A DNA stretch of 52,299 nucleotides, from assembly GCA_022797375.1 (NCBI GenBank), contig JAAWKM010000005.1, positions 1-52,299 of the forward strand, in the 5' to 3' direction. Origin of the DNA: Lachnospiraceae bacterium (GTDB lineage: Bacteria; Bacillota; Clostridia; Lachnospirales; Lachnospiraceae). A program made the position numbers and the translations under genes. The stretch's first letter is position 1. Each line of letters opens with the position of its first letter. Below the pieces are notes generated by a model. The model saw only the letters and a list, made by a program, of their open reading frames with translations. It was not told the DNA's origin and ran no database searches. Of the stretch, positions 9,402-16,472 are shown piece after piece.

Positions 9402-9872
9402 ATGGAAAATGCAGAAAAGGCTGTAGTGCTGTTGAAAGAACAGGGGCTTCATATTTCAACAGCAGAATCATTAACAGGGGGTATGCTTGCATCATGTATT
9501 GTTGATGTATCTGGGGCTTCAGAAGTATTTGAGGAAGGGTATGTTACTTATTCTGATGCAGTAAAACACAAAGTTCTAGGAGTAAATGAAGCAGACCTTA
9601 AGGAATATACTGCTGTAAGCAGTGTTGCGGCAAGGCAGATGGCAGAAGGGACAGCAAAATTATCAGGTTCAGATATAACAGTGGCAACAACTGGTTATGC
9701 AGGACCTGGGGCAGCAGAAGATGGTACACCAGCAGGGACAGTCTATATATGTGTGTATTATAAAGGAAAAACAGATGTAAGGAAGTATTGTTTTAAAGGA
9801 AACAGGAATGAAGTCCGCCGTGATACAGTACAGGAAGCATTAAAACTTGTCTGTTATCTGCTAGAGCCGTAA
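9402..9872 (+). CDS. cinA: CinA C-terminal-type nicotinamide-nucleotide amidase
   Basis: A stand-alone CinA C-terminal domain (PncC-like), expected to deamidate nicotinamide mononucleotide for NAD recycling. The family core is visible: STAESLTGGMLAS, EGYVTYSDAVKHKVLGV and TTGYAGPGAAEDGTPAGTVYI. The track starts at 9339, overlapping pgsA, but AAGGAG lies 6 nt before ATG 9402 and the family homology begins just there, giving 156 residues. The long form with an N-terminal MoaB-like domain is not present. The gene ends directly against repeat copy E. Confidence 0.88.
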   Translation: MENAEKAVVLLKEQGLHISTAESLTGGMLASCIVDVSGASEVFEEGYVTYSDAVKHKVLGVNEADLKEYTAVSSVAARQMAEGTAKLSGSDITVATTGYAGPGAAEDGTPAGTVYICVYYKGKTDVRKYCFKGNRNEVRRDTVQEALKLVCYLLEP

Positions 9873-10106
9873 GGTGTGTTGCGGGCTGGAAGTATACATT
9901 TTTGATGCCCTGTCAATTACAAAGTGTTTTTAACGACAGTACGCTTCCGCTTGGATGGACCACGCAATGGTGCATAGAGCCTCACAAAACGAGGCTCAAG
10001 CACCAGCGGTTCCATAACAACTGTCTTATAAAAGCACATTTGTAAATTGACAGGCAATCTACACATTGTATAACCATACAATAACCTTCCAGCCTGCAGG
10101 CACACC
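9873..10106 (-). repeat. Long-hairpin element, copy E (with core)
   Basis: A palindrome of about 234 bp beginning right after the cinA stop. Its outer arms pair (GGTGTG/CACACC ends, GGCTGGAAG/CTTCCAGCC, CCTGTCAATT/AATTGACAGG at 9909-9918 and 10045-10054) but have no sequence in common with copies A-C. The core is recognisable on the minus strand: CACCATTGCGTGG and AAGCGGAAGC. The core helix is TGGTG/CACCA instead of CGGCG/CGCCG, a compensated change. The tip is GAGCCTC/GAGGCTC. Confidence 0.8.
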
Positions 10107-10197
10107 AGAAAAAGTATTTGAAATAAAAAACAGAAACAGACAAGTTTTAGCTGTGAAGAAGTAGTTTCAGAAACAATTTATGCTATGATTAAACCAT

Positions 10198-10268
10198 GTC
10201 TGTTTTATAAATTATAATTGCTCAAGCAATTTGTATATTTGTGCATATTGCTAGTTTATAAAACGGAC
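10198..10268. repeat. Core-less palindrome related to the long-hairpin family
   Basis: GTCTGTTTTATAAA (10198-10211) pairs with TTTATAAAACGGAC (10255-10268) with one mismatch. A small inner hairpin GCTCAAGC lies between. The ends carry the ACGGAC motif found at the edges of the large copies, but the core is absent. Apart from these repeats, nothing was recognised in 10107-10324. Confidence 0.6.
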
Positions 10269-10324
10269 GTTATATTTAAACTGCCATTACTGGTTTTAGC
10301 AGGAATATGGTTTGCAGGGTGTTT

Positions 10325-10626
10325 AAGCCAAATGCCAGTGGCAAGCTACAGGACACGCTGCTTTGCATTTGTGGGAACAAACAGCAGCTTCCAGATGCCG
10401 CAAAGAAAGATTGTATGCTTCCAGGGCACTTATGGCGCCGTCGGCGTTTATATCCTGTTTTAGATGTCCCAAAAGAAATATAATTTTCTTTTGGGACATA
10501 AGGATATTATGCGCCGCTACGTGAGCCATTGTAGCGGGAGCGTGCCCAGGAAGCATACAATTTCTTTGCGGCATGGAACTGCGTACATAACCACAGCATT
10601 GCATTCATCTCTGCCAGGACACCAGC
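10325..10626 (+). repeat. Long-hairpin element, copy D (with core)
   Basis: Palindrome of about 300 bp. The middle arms (10395-10422 with 10549-10574) are complementary apart from a 2-nt bulge and differ entirely in sequence from other copies. The core is present as GCCGTCGGCGTTTA and ATGCGCCGCTACGTGAGCC, followed by GTAGCGGGAGCGTGC. The tip is a perfect 14-bp hairpin (10465-10478 / 10485-10498) with a TATAAT loop. It ends right at the 5' side of the flavoprotein gene. The outermost arms pair only partly. Confidence 0.8.
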
Positions 10627-10647
10627 ATGGCACATGGAGGGAAAGTA

Positions 10648-11916
10648 TTGGAGAAAAGGACAGATATTATTATTATTATTGGCGGTGGCGCTGCTGGCAT
10701 AATGGCAGCAGTGGCAGCAGCAGATGCTGGCGCCAGTGTTACTATTATTGAGAAGAATGAAAAACTTGGCAAAAAGCTTTATATAACAGGAAAAGGCAGG
10801 TGCAATATCACAAATAACAGTGATATACAGAACCTGCTTCTTCATGTTGTATCAAACCCCAAGTTCCTGTACAGTGCATTTTCTGCATTAAATAGCCAGA
10901 AACTAATGGATTTCCTGGAGGACAGCGGCTTAAAAATACAGACAGAGCGTGGCAGCAGGGTGTTTCCAGTTTCTGGAAAATCATCTGATGTTATTAAAAC
11001 TTTTAAGAGTGTACTTGAAAAAAGGAATGTCCAGATTTATTATAATACAGAGGTGCAGAGAATAAATACAGAAGATGGTACTTTTAAAAGTGTGGATGTC
11101 AAATATCTGGATGGAAGTGGCAGGAAAGGGACAGAAACAATAAGAGCAGATGCTGTTATAATAGCGACAGGTGGTGTTTCTTATCCATCCACAGGTTCTA
11201 CAGGTGACGGGTATAAATTTGCTGCAGATACAGGACATACTATTAAAGAAATATCGCCCTCTCTTGTGCCTGTGAATATTAAAGAAAGCTTTGCAAAGGA
11301 GTTACAAGGGCTTTCCTTGCGTAATGTAGAATTAACACTTATGGATGGAAAGAAAGTTTTATACAAGGAAATGGGGGAAATGCTTTTTACACATTTTGGG
11401 ATAAGCGGGCCATTAGTCCTTACAGCAAGCTGCTATATGTCAGGCAAAGATTTAAAAGGCATGAAATTTATAATAGATTTGAAACCTGCATTGACAAACC
11501 AGCAGCTAAATGAGAGAATATTAAGGGATTTTTCAGAATGTAGGAACAGTTCTTTTAAAAACAGTCTTGGAAGGCTTCTGCCGTCAAAACTTATCCCTGT
11601 TATTGTTGCACTTTCAGGAATTAATCCAGATAAAAAAGTTAATTCTGTTACAAAGCAGGAGAGGGCAGTGTTAGCAGACATTTTAAAAGGGCTTGTAATG
11701 ACACCAGAAAGCCTGCGTGGATATAATGAAGCTGTTATTACAAAGGGCGGGATTATGGTTAAGGAAATCAGTCCTGCAACAATGGAATCCAGGAAAGTTA
11801 AAGGAATGTATTTTGCAGGGGAAGTAATAGATGTTGATGCAATGACAGGCGGATATAACCTGCAGATAGCATGGTCAACAGGATTTCTTGCAGGAAAGTC
11901 TGCAGCAAAATTATAA
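10648..11916 (+). CDS. HI0933/BaiN-type NAD(P)/FAD-dependent oxidoreductase
   Basis: A flavoprotein of the HI0933 family (YhiN, BaiN). Some gut members reduce bile-acid intermediates, but the substrate here cannot be told from sequence. The N-terminal Rossmann motif is IIIIGGGAAGIMAAVAAADAG, followed by the family signature KLYITGKGRCNITNN and a C-terminal FAGEVIDVDAMTGGYNLQIAWSTG. The track starts at ATG 10627, inside or at the edge of repeat D. GGAGGG lies 6 nt before TTG 10648, so 10648 (422 residues) is preferred; both are possible. cmk follows after two small hairpins. Confidence 0.88.
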   Translation: MEKRTDIIIIIGGGAAGIMAAVAAADAGASVTIIEKNEKLGKKLYITGKGRCNITNNSDIQNLLLHVVSNPKFLYSAFSALNSQKLMDFLEDSGLKIQTERGSRVFPVSGKSSDVIKTFKSVLEKRNVQIYYNTEVQRINTEDGTFKSVDVKYLDGSGRKGTETIRADAVIIATGGVSYPSTGSTGDGYKFAADTGHTIKEISPSLVPVNIKESFAKELQGLSLRNVELTLMDGKKVLYKEMGEMLFTHFGISGPLVLTASCYMSGKDLKGMKFIIDLKPALTNQQLNERILRDFSECRNSSFKNSLGRLLPSKLIPVIVALSGINPDKKVNSVTKQERAVLADILKGLVMTPESLRGYNEAVITKGGIMVKEISPATMESRKVKGMYFAGEVIDVDAMTGGYNLQIAWSTGFLAGKSAAKL

Positions 11917-11971
11917 GATGCACAAAAAACTGTGCAGTATAAAACATAAGGATGCACAGGAAACTGTGCAG
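11917..11971 (+). repeat. Two tandem 21-bp hairpin repeats before cmk
   Basis: A 21-bp unit starting GATGCAC and ending CTGTGCAG occurs at 11917-11937 and 11951-11971, differing at two loop positions. Each folds as a TGCAC(A)/(T)GTGCA hairpin. The first begins right after the flavoprotein stop; the second ends at the cmk ribosome-binding region. They may tune cmk translation or be a simple local duplication. Confidence 0.7.
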
Positions 11972-11984
11972 GAAAGAGGTAAGT

Positions 11985-12647
11985 ATGCATAATATAGCAA
12001 TAGATGGCCCGGCCGGTGCTGGTAAAAGCACGATAGCAAGGCTGGCGGCAGAAAAGCTTGGTTTTATATATGTTGATACAGGTGCAATGTACAGGGCTAT
12101 GGCTCTTTATTTTATAAGAAATGGTATTAGCAGTGATAATGAAACAGCAGTATCAGAAGCATGTAAGGATATAAATGTTTCTATAGAATACAAGGATGGG
12201 GAACAGGTAGTTATATTAAATGGTGAAAATGTCAATGCTTTTATAAGGACAGAACAAGTAAGCATGATGACATCAGATATTTCTAAATATACAGCAGTAA
12301 GGACAAAACTTCTTGATATCCAGAGAAATATTGCTGCTTCAGAGGATATAATAATGGATGGGCGCGATATAGGCACATGTGTACTTCCAGATGCAGAAAC
12401 TAAAATTTACCTTACTGCAAGTGCCGCTGAAAGGGCAAGACGCAGATATAAGGAACAAGAAGCACGTGGCATGGCATGTGATTTAGAAAAGCTGGAACAG
12501 GATATAATTAAAAGGGACAGGCAGGATATGGAAAGGGAAACATCACCATTAAGACAGGCAGAAGACGCTGTACTGCTTGATACATCAGATATGTCAATAG
12601 AAGATGCTGTATCTGCAGTTATTAAAATATACCAGGAAGGAAAATAA
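11985..12647 (+). CDS. cmk: Cytidylate kinase
   Basis: Phosphorylates CMP and dCMP to the diphosphates. The P-loop IDGPAGAGKST is at the very N-terminus, and the CMP-binding and lid segments (DGRDIGTCVLPDAETKIYLTAS, ERARRR) are intact. The track start at 11952 would add 11 residues encoded by the second hairpin repeat. GAAAGAGG 5 nt upstream of ATG 11985 and the family N-terminus support 11985, giving 220 residues. It is followed after only 3 nt by ispH. The order cmk-ispH-S1 is common in Clostridia. Confidence 0.95.
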   Translation: MHNIAIDGPAGAGKSTIARLAAEKLGFIYVDTGAMYRAMALYFIRNGISSDNETAVSEACKDINVSIEYKDGEQVVILNGENVNAFIRTEQVSMMTSDISKYTAVRTKLLDIQRNIAASEDIIMDGRDIGTCVLPDAETKIYLTASAAERARRRYKEQEARGMACDLEKLEQDIIKRDRQDMERETSPLRQAEDAVLLDTSDMSIEDAVSAVIKIYQEGK

Positions 12648-12650
12648 AAA

Positions 12651-13499
12651 ATGCAAGTTACAGTTGCAAAAAGCGCTGGTTTCTGCTTTGGCGTCAAAAG
12701 GGCAGTGGATATGGCATATACAGAAGCTGCAAATGGCGGCAGGGTATACACATTAGGACCGCTTATCCACAATGAACAGGTAGTATCTGATATGGAGCGC
12801 AGGGGTGTGAATGTTGTAGAGGATATAGACAGCATTGAGGAAGGGGAAGATGTTACAATAGTTATACGTTCACATGGCATATCCAAAGAAACAGCCATGA
12901 AACTAAAAGAGAAGAATGTAAATATAGTTGATGCGACATGCCCGTTTGTTTCTAAAATACACCATATAGTAGAGGAAAAATCCAGTGAAGGTTATCATAT
13001 AATAGTAACAGGCGATGCAAAACACCCAGAAGTACAGGGTGTGTGCGGCTGGTGCAACAACTGTGCTGATATTATCGGAAGTGTGGAAGAAGCAGAAAAA
13101 TACAGCAATAATAAAGAACAAAAGATATGTGTTGTTTCACAAACGACATTTAATTACAAGAAATTTCAAGATATAGTTGATATTTTAGTAAAAAAGAGGT
13201 ATGATATACTTGTTATGAATACAATTTGCAACGCTACCGAAGAGCGTCAGACAGAAGCGGGTACTATTGCGAGGCAATCCGACGCGATGTTAGTAATAGG
13301 TGGAAAACATAGTTCGAACACTCAGAAATTGTTTGAAATATGCAAAGGAGTATGTCCGGACACATATTTTATACAGACACTTGATGACCTGGATTTGAAG
13401 AAACTTCAATCTTTTCGTAGCGTGGGTATTACTGCTGGGGCATCAACCCCAAATAATATAATTAAGGAGGTTCAATCATATGTCAGAAGTGAACAATGA
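12651..13499 (+). CDS. ispH: 4-hydroxy-3-methylbut-2-enyl diphosphate reductase IspH
   Basis: Last enzyme of the MEP pathway, producing isopentenyl and dimethylallyl diphosphate with a 4Fe-4S cluster. The three cluster ligands are present: C12 (GFCFG), C97 (ATCPFV) and C193 (NTICNATEERQ). The 282-residue length is that of the stand-alone enzyme; many Clostridia encode it fused to ribosomal protein S1. Here the stop overlaps the S1 start by 20 nt in another frame. From about 13230 to the end, codons such as TCC, TCG, GCG, CAA and TTG become frequent, unlike the first two thirds. Confidence 0.96.
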   Translation: MQVTVAKSAGFCFGVKRAVDMAYTEAANGGRVYTLGPLIHNEQVVSDMERRGVNVVEDIDSIEEGEDVTIVIRSHGISKETAMKLKEKNVNIVDATCPFVSKIHHIVEEKSSEGYHIIVTGDAKHPEVQGVCGWCNNCADIIGSVEEAEKYSNNKEQKICVVSQTTFNYKKFQDIVDILVKKRYDILVMNTICNATEERQTEAGTIARQSDAMLVIGGKHSSNTQKLFEICKGVCPDTYFIQTLDDLDLKKLQSFRSVGITAGASTPNNIIKEVQSYVRSEQ

Positions 13500-14583
13500 A
13501 TTTGAACAGTTATTGGAAGAAACATTAGTAACAATCCACAATGGGGAGATTGTAGAAGGGACAGTTATCAGCGTTAAGGAAGATGAAATCGTTTTAAACA
13601 TTGGTTACAAAGCTGATGGTATTATTACCAGAAATGAATACAGTAACCAGTCAGGTATCGACCTTAGGGAAGTTGTAAAAGAGGGCGATACAATGAACGC
13701 TAAAGTTCTTAAGGTAAATGACGGTGAGGGACAGGTTGTCCTCACATACAAGCGCCTTGCGATGGAAAAGAGCAACGAACGCATAAGGGAAGCATTTGAG
13801 AACAAAGAAGTACTTAAAGCTCCTGTTTCAGCCGTACTTGCAGGCGGTTTAAGCGTAGTTGTTGATGAGACAAAGGTATTTATCCCTGCAAGCCTTGTGT
13901 CAGATACTTATGAGAAAGACCTTTCTAAGTATGCAGGACAGGAGATTGAATTTATAATTAGTGAATTTAATCCTAAGAAGAGGAGAATTATCGGTGACAG
14001 GAAGCAGCTTCTTGTTGCAGAGAAGAAAAAGCTCCAGGAAGAACTGTTCGCAAGGATAAGTGTTGGCGATACAGTAGAAGGTACAGTTAAGAACCTTACA
14101 GATTTCGGTGCATTTATTGATTTAGGAGGTGCAGACGGTCTTCTCCATATTTCTGAAATGTCATGGGGACGCGTTGAAAACCCTAAGAAAGTATTTAGTG
14201 TTGGTGACAAGACAAAGGTTCTTATTAAAGATATAAAAGATGAAAAGATTGCACTCAGCTTAAAATTTGAAGACCAGAACCCTTGGTTAAATGCTGATGA
14301 AAAATACAGCGTAGGTTCAGTAGTTAAAGGAACTGTTGCAAGAATGGCTGACTTTGGTGCATTTATTGAACTTGAGCCAGGTGTGGATGCATTATTACAT
14401 GTTTCACAGATTTCAAAAGAACATGTTGACAAACCATCAGATGTTTTGAAGACAGGCCAGGAGATTGAGGCTAAAGTAGTTGATTTTAACAAGGAAGACC
14501 ATAAAATAAGTTTAAGTATTAAAGCTTTATTAAACGATTCACAGACGGATGAAGAGCCTGCCGGTGAAGATGTAGCTGAGTAA
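13480..14583 (+). CDS. rpsA: Ribosomal protein S1 homologue (four S1 domains)
   Basis: An RNA-binding protein of the 30S S1 family, likely helping mRNA docking on ribosomes. The 367 residues hold four S1/OB repeats: about 17-85 (GEIVEGTVISVKEDEIVLNIG), 100-165 (more degenerate), 188-258 (GTVKNLTDFGAFIDLGGADGLLHIS) and 272-345 (GTVARMADFGAFIELEPGVDALLHVS). AAGGAGG is located inside ispH, 9 nt before the ATG, and the genes overlap by 20 nt, so translation is probably coupled. Codon use (CTC, ATC, CGC) is biased as in a highly expressed gene. A strong terminator follows. Confidence 0.93.
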   Translation: MSEVNNEFEQLLEETLVTIHNGEIVEGTVISVKEDEIVLNIGYKADGIITRNEYSNQSGIDLREVVKEGDTMNAKVLKVNDGEGQVVLTYKRLAMEKSNERIREAFENKEVLKAPVSAVLAGGLSVVVDETKVFIPASLVSDTYEKDLSKYAGQEIEFIISEFNPKKRRIIGDRKQLLVAEKKKLQEELFARISVGDTVEGTVKNLTDFGAFIDLGGADGLLHISEMSWGRVENPKKVFSVGDKTKVLIKDIKDEKIALSLKFEDQNPWLNADEKYSVGSVVKGTVARMADFGAFIELEPGVDALLHVSQISKEHVDKPSDVLKTGQEIEAKVVDFNKEDHKISLSIKALLNDSQTDEEPAGEDVAE

Positions 14584-14594
14584 TTAACTTTTTT

Positions 14595-14629
14595 CGCCAA
14601 TCCGTACAATGGACGGGTTGGCGTTTTTT
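14595..14629 (+). terminator. Terminator after S1
   Basis: CGCCAATCCGT pairs with ACGGGTTGGCG (one G-T pair) around a short loop and is followed by TTTTTT. It closes the cmk-ispH-S1 transcript. Confidence 0.9.
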
Positions 14630-14659
14630 GTCATATAAAATCCAGGGAGGTATAATAAA

Positions 14660-15439
14660 ATGGGTGATTATGAAAAATTTAAAACTAAAGTATACCAGCT
14701 TACCAAAATAGATTTAAGCTGTTATAAAGAAAGACAGATGAAAAGGCGTATAGACTCACTTATTTCTAAGAGGAAAATCACTTCATATGATGAATATATA
14801 AATGCTATTTCAAAAGACAAGGAGCTTCTTGATGAATTTGTAGCATATCTTACAATAAATGTTTCAGAATTTTATAGAAATCCTGAACAGTGGAAGCTGC
14901 TCGAAAATGAAATGTTCCCATACTTATTTGAAAAATTTGGCAGCAACAATGTAAAAATATGGAGTGCTGCATGTTCTACAGGTGATGAGCCTTATACGCT
15001 TGTTATGCTTCTTGCCAAATTTATACCTATGAACAGAATAAAAATTATTGCAACAGATATTGACAAGCAGGTGCTTGAAAAAGCCCAGATTGGAATTTAT
15101 GATGAAAAAAGTTTAAAAGGGCTTCCAAAAGAATACCTTACAAAGTATTTCACAAAAACAGGTACGAGAAGCTACCAGATTTCCGATGAAGTGAAGAAAT
15201 GTGTTGAATTTAAACAACATAATCTTTTAAAAGATACATACCCTACAGGCTGCAATATGATAGTATGCCGTAATGTAATGATATATTTTACAGAAGAGGC
15301 AAAAAGTGAAATATATAAGAAGTTCAATGCTGCACTTAAGAAAGATGGTATACTTTTTGTAGGAAGCACAGAACAGATAATTTCACCAGGGGAGTCAGGT
15401 TTTTCAACATTTAAATCATTTTTCTATAAGAAAATGTAG
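14660..15439 (+). CDS. cheR: Chemotaxis protein methyltransferase CheR
   Basis: Methylates glutamates on chemoreceptors using SAM, setting adaptation in chemotaxis. The 259 residues have the CheR N-terminal helical domain (to about 75) and the C-terminal SAM-binding domain: KIWSAACSTGDEPYTL, IIATDIDKQVLEKA and CRNVMIYFTEEA. It stands alone here without cheB, cheA or cheW, but a chemoreceptor gene lies at 34053. A good AGGGAGG site is located 8-9 nt before the ATG. A MITE has inserted between this gene and its terminator hairpin. Confidence 0.93.
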   Translation: MGDYEKFKTKVYQLTKIDLSCYKERQMKRRIDSLISKRKITSYDEYINAISKDKELLDEFVAYLTINVSEFYRNPEQWKLLENEMFPYLFEKFGSNNVKIWSAACSTGDEPYTLVMLLAKFIPMNRIKIIATDIDKQVLEKAQIGIYDEKSLKGLPKEYLTKYFTKTGTRSYQISDEVKKCVEFKQHNLLKDTYPTGCNMIVCRNVMIYFTEEAKSEIYKKFNAALKKDGILFVGSTEQIISPGESGFSTFKSFFYKKM

Positions 15440-15465
15440 TTTTATCCATTAGCAAATATTATTTC

Positions 15466-15627
15466 GTTACTATTCACAGCTACGCTGTTCATAGTAACAA
15501 GCAGCGCTTTCAGCGCTGAAAATGCACACATTTTGCTGAAAATCATGCAAAATGGCGCCATAAAACCCGTATTTTTGGCACAAAACATGCCAAAAATCCT
15601 CGAATTTCATTGACTGTGAATAGTAAC
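15466..15627. mobile_element. Intact 162-bp MITE with 14-bp TIRs and 8-bp target duplication
   Basis: The ends are perfect inverted repeats: GTTACTATTCACAG (15466-15479) and its complement (15614-15627). ATTATTTC occurs immediately outside both ends (15458-15465 and 15628-15635), an 8-bp target duplication. The interior has no ORF but is a chain of hairpins: an end hairpin with CTGTTCATAGTAAC, AGCGCT-TTC-AGCGCT, CATTTTGC/GCAAAATG and ATTTTTGGCA/TGCCAAAAAT. It would need a transposase from elsewhere in the genome. The insertion splits cheR from its terminator. Confidence 0.9.
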
Positions 15628-15634
15628 ATTATTT

Positions 15635-15680
15635 CCAGACTATCTGCATGGAGTAACCATGATAGTCTGGATTTTCTGTT
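15635..15680 (+). terminator. Terminator hairpin of cheR, displaced by the MITE
   Basis: CCAGACTATC (15635-15644) pairs perfectly with GATAGTCTGG (15661-15670), followed by ATTTTCTGTTTGTT. Before the MITE arrived it lay roughly 30 nt after cheR. Confidence 0.75.
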
Positions 15681-15710
15681 TGTTATTCAATAGAGATGGC
15701 AGGAAGGGGC

Positions 15711-16340
15711 ATGAAAGGATTAGAAATGCACAATATAAACAGCAATACTACTAATAATATAAATAATACCTGCAAAGAAACAAGGGCTCTTTTTACAGAT
15801 AGTACGGTCCGGGTTTACCAGGCATTTTCAAGTGAGATTGCAGATGAAACTGCCAGGCTTGGGACGTTTGGCAGGCATTTTAAAATGGAGAGGATGTCAT
15901 GGATTAAACCATCATTTCTCTGGATGATGTACAGGTCTGGATGGGCTTCTAAAGCAGGGCAGGAAAGGGTGCTTGCAATTGATATTAAAAGGACTGCATT
16001 TGACTATATTGTGAATAATGCAGTTGCGTCCACTTTTAATAAATCAGGCTGTACAGATTATAATGAGTGGCAGAAACAGGTAAAGCAGTCAGATATACGG
16101 TGCCAGTGGGACCCTGAAAGGGATATATATGGGAATCCGCTGGATTACAGGTCTGTACAGTTAGGGCTCCGTGGAAGTGCATTATACCAGTATGTACATA
16201 ACTGGATTATAAATATAGAAGATATTACAGTTTATGTAAAAATGCTGGCAGAAGAGAAAGAAAAAGGAACAGATATATCAGCAAAACTCCCAGAAGAAAG
16301 AATGTACAAGATATGTTATAATATGCCAGATAATATATAA
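15711..16340 (+). CDS. DUF4291 family protein
   Basis: A member of the DUF4291 family, whose function is not established. The family hallmark is clear: TVRVYQAFSSEIADE near the N-terminus, then RMSWIKPSFLWMMYRSGWASKAGQERVLAIDI, and later QWDPERDIYG and RSVQLGLRG. The domain covers nearly the whole protein. Three in-frame ATGs compete (15696, 15711, 15726). AGGAA about 5 nt before 15711 supports that one, giving 209 residues, but 15726 also has an upstream AAAGGA. No signal peptide or membrane segment. Confidence 0.85.
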   Translation: MKGLEMHNINSNTTNNINNTCKETRALFTDSTVRVYQAFSSEIADETARLGTFGRHFKMERMSWIKPSFLWMMYRSGWASKAGQERVLAIDIKRTAFDYIVNNAVASTFNKSGCTDYNEWQKQVKQSDIRCQWDPERDIYGNPLDYRSVQLGLRGSALYQYVHNWIINIEDITVYVKMLAEEKEKGTDISAKLPEERMYKICYNMPDNI

Positions 16341-16358
16341 TAAAGGAGTAGCGGCAAT

Positions 16359-16421
16359 ATGATATTTGGCAGAAGGCAAAGCAGGAACCAGGCACGCTAT
16401 GGCATTCTATTGGTAAAATAA
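16359..16421 (+). CDS. Possible 20-residue basic small protein
   Basis: A 20-codon ORF, MIFGRRQSRNQARYGILLVK, 18 nt after the DUF4291 stop. AAAGGAG lies about 9 nt before its ATG and a strong terminator begins at its stop codon, so it would be the last cistron of the DUF4291 transcript. Five of 20 residues are Arg or Lys. It is too short to recognise a family. It could also be a chance ORF in a leftover ribosome site. Confidence 0.35.
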   Translation: MIFGRRQSRNQARYGILLVK

Positions 16422-16452
16422 CACCTGCCATAATTATGGCAGGTGTTATTTT
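16420..16452. terminator. Strong bidirectional terminator
   Basis: AACACCTGCCAT pairs perfectly with ATGGCAGGTGTT across AATT, followed by ATTTTT. It ends the DUF4291 transcript. On the minus strand it is just after the hybrid kinase gene, although the A-run needed there is interrupted. Confidence 0.9.
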
Positions 16453-16472
16453 TGTATATTCTTGTTTATAAA

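Noticed and set aside
10218-10845. ORFs of 81, 93, 95 and 112 residues around copy D
   Set aside because: They are frames through the hairpin element and the start of the flavoprotein gene, without ribosome sites or family features.
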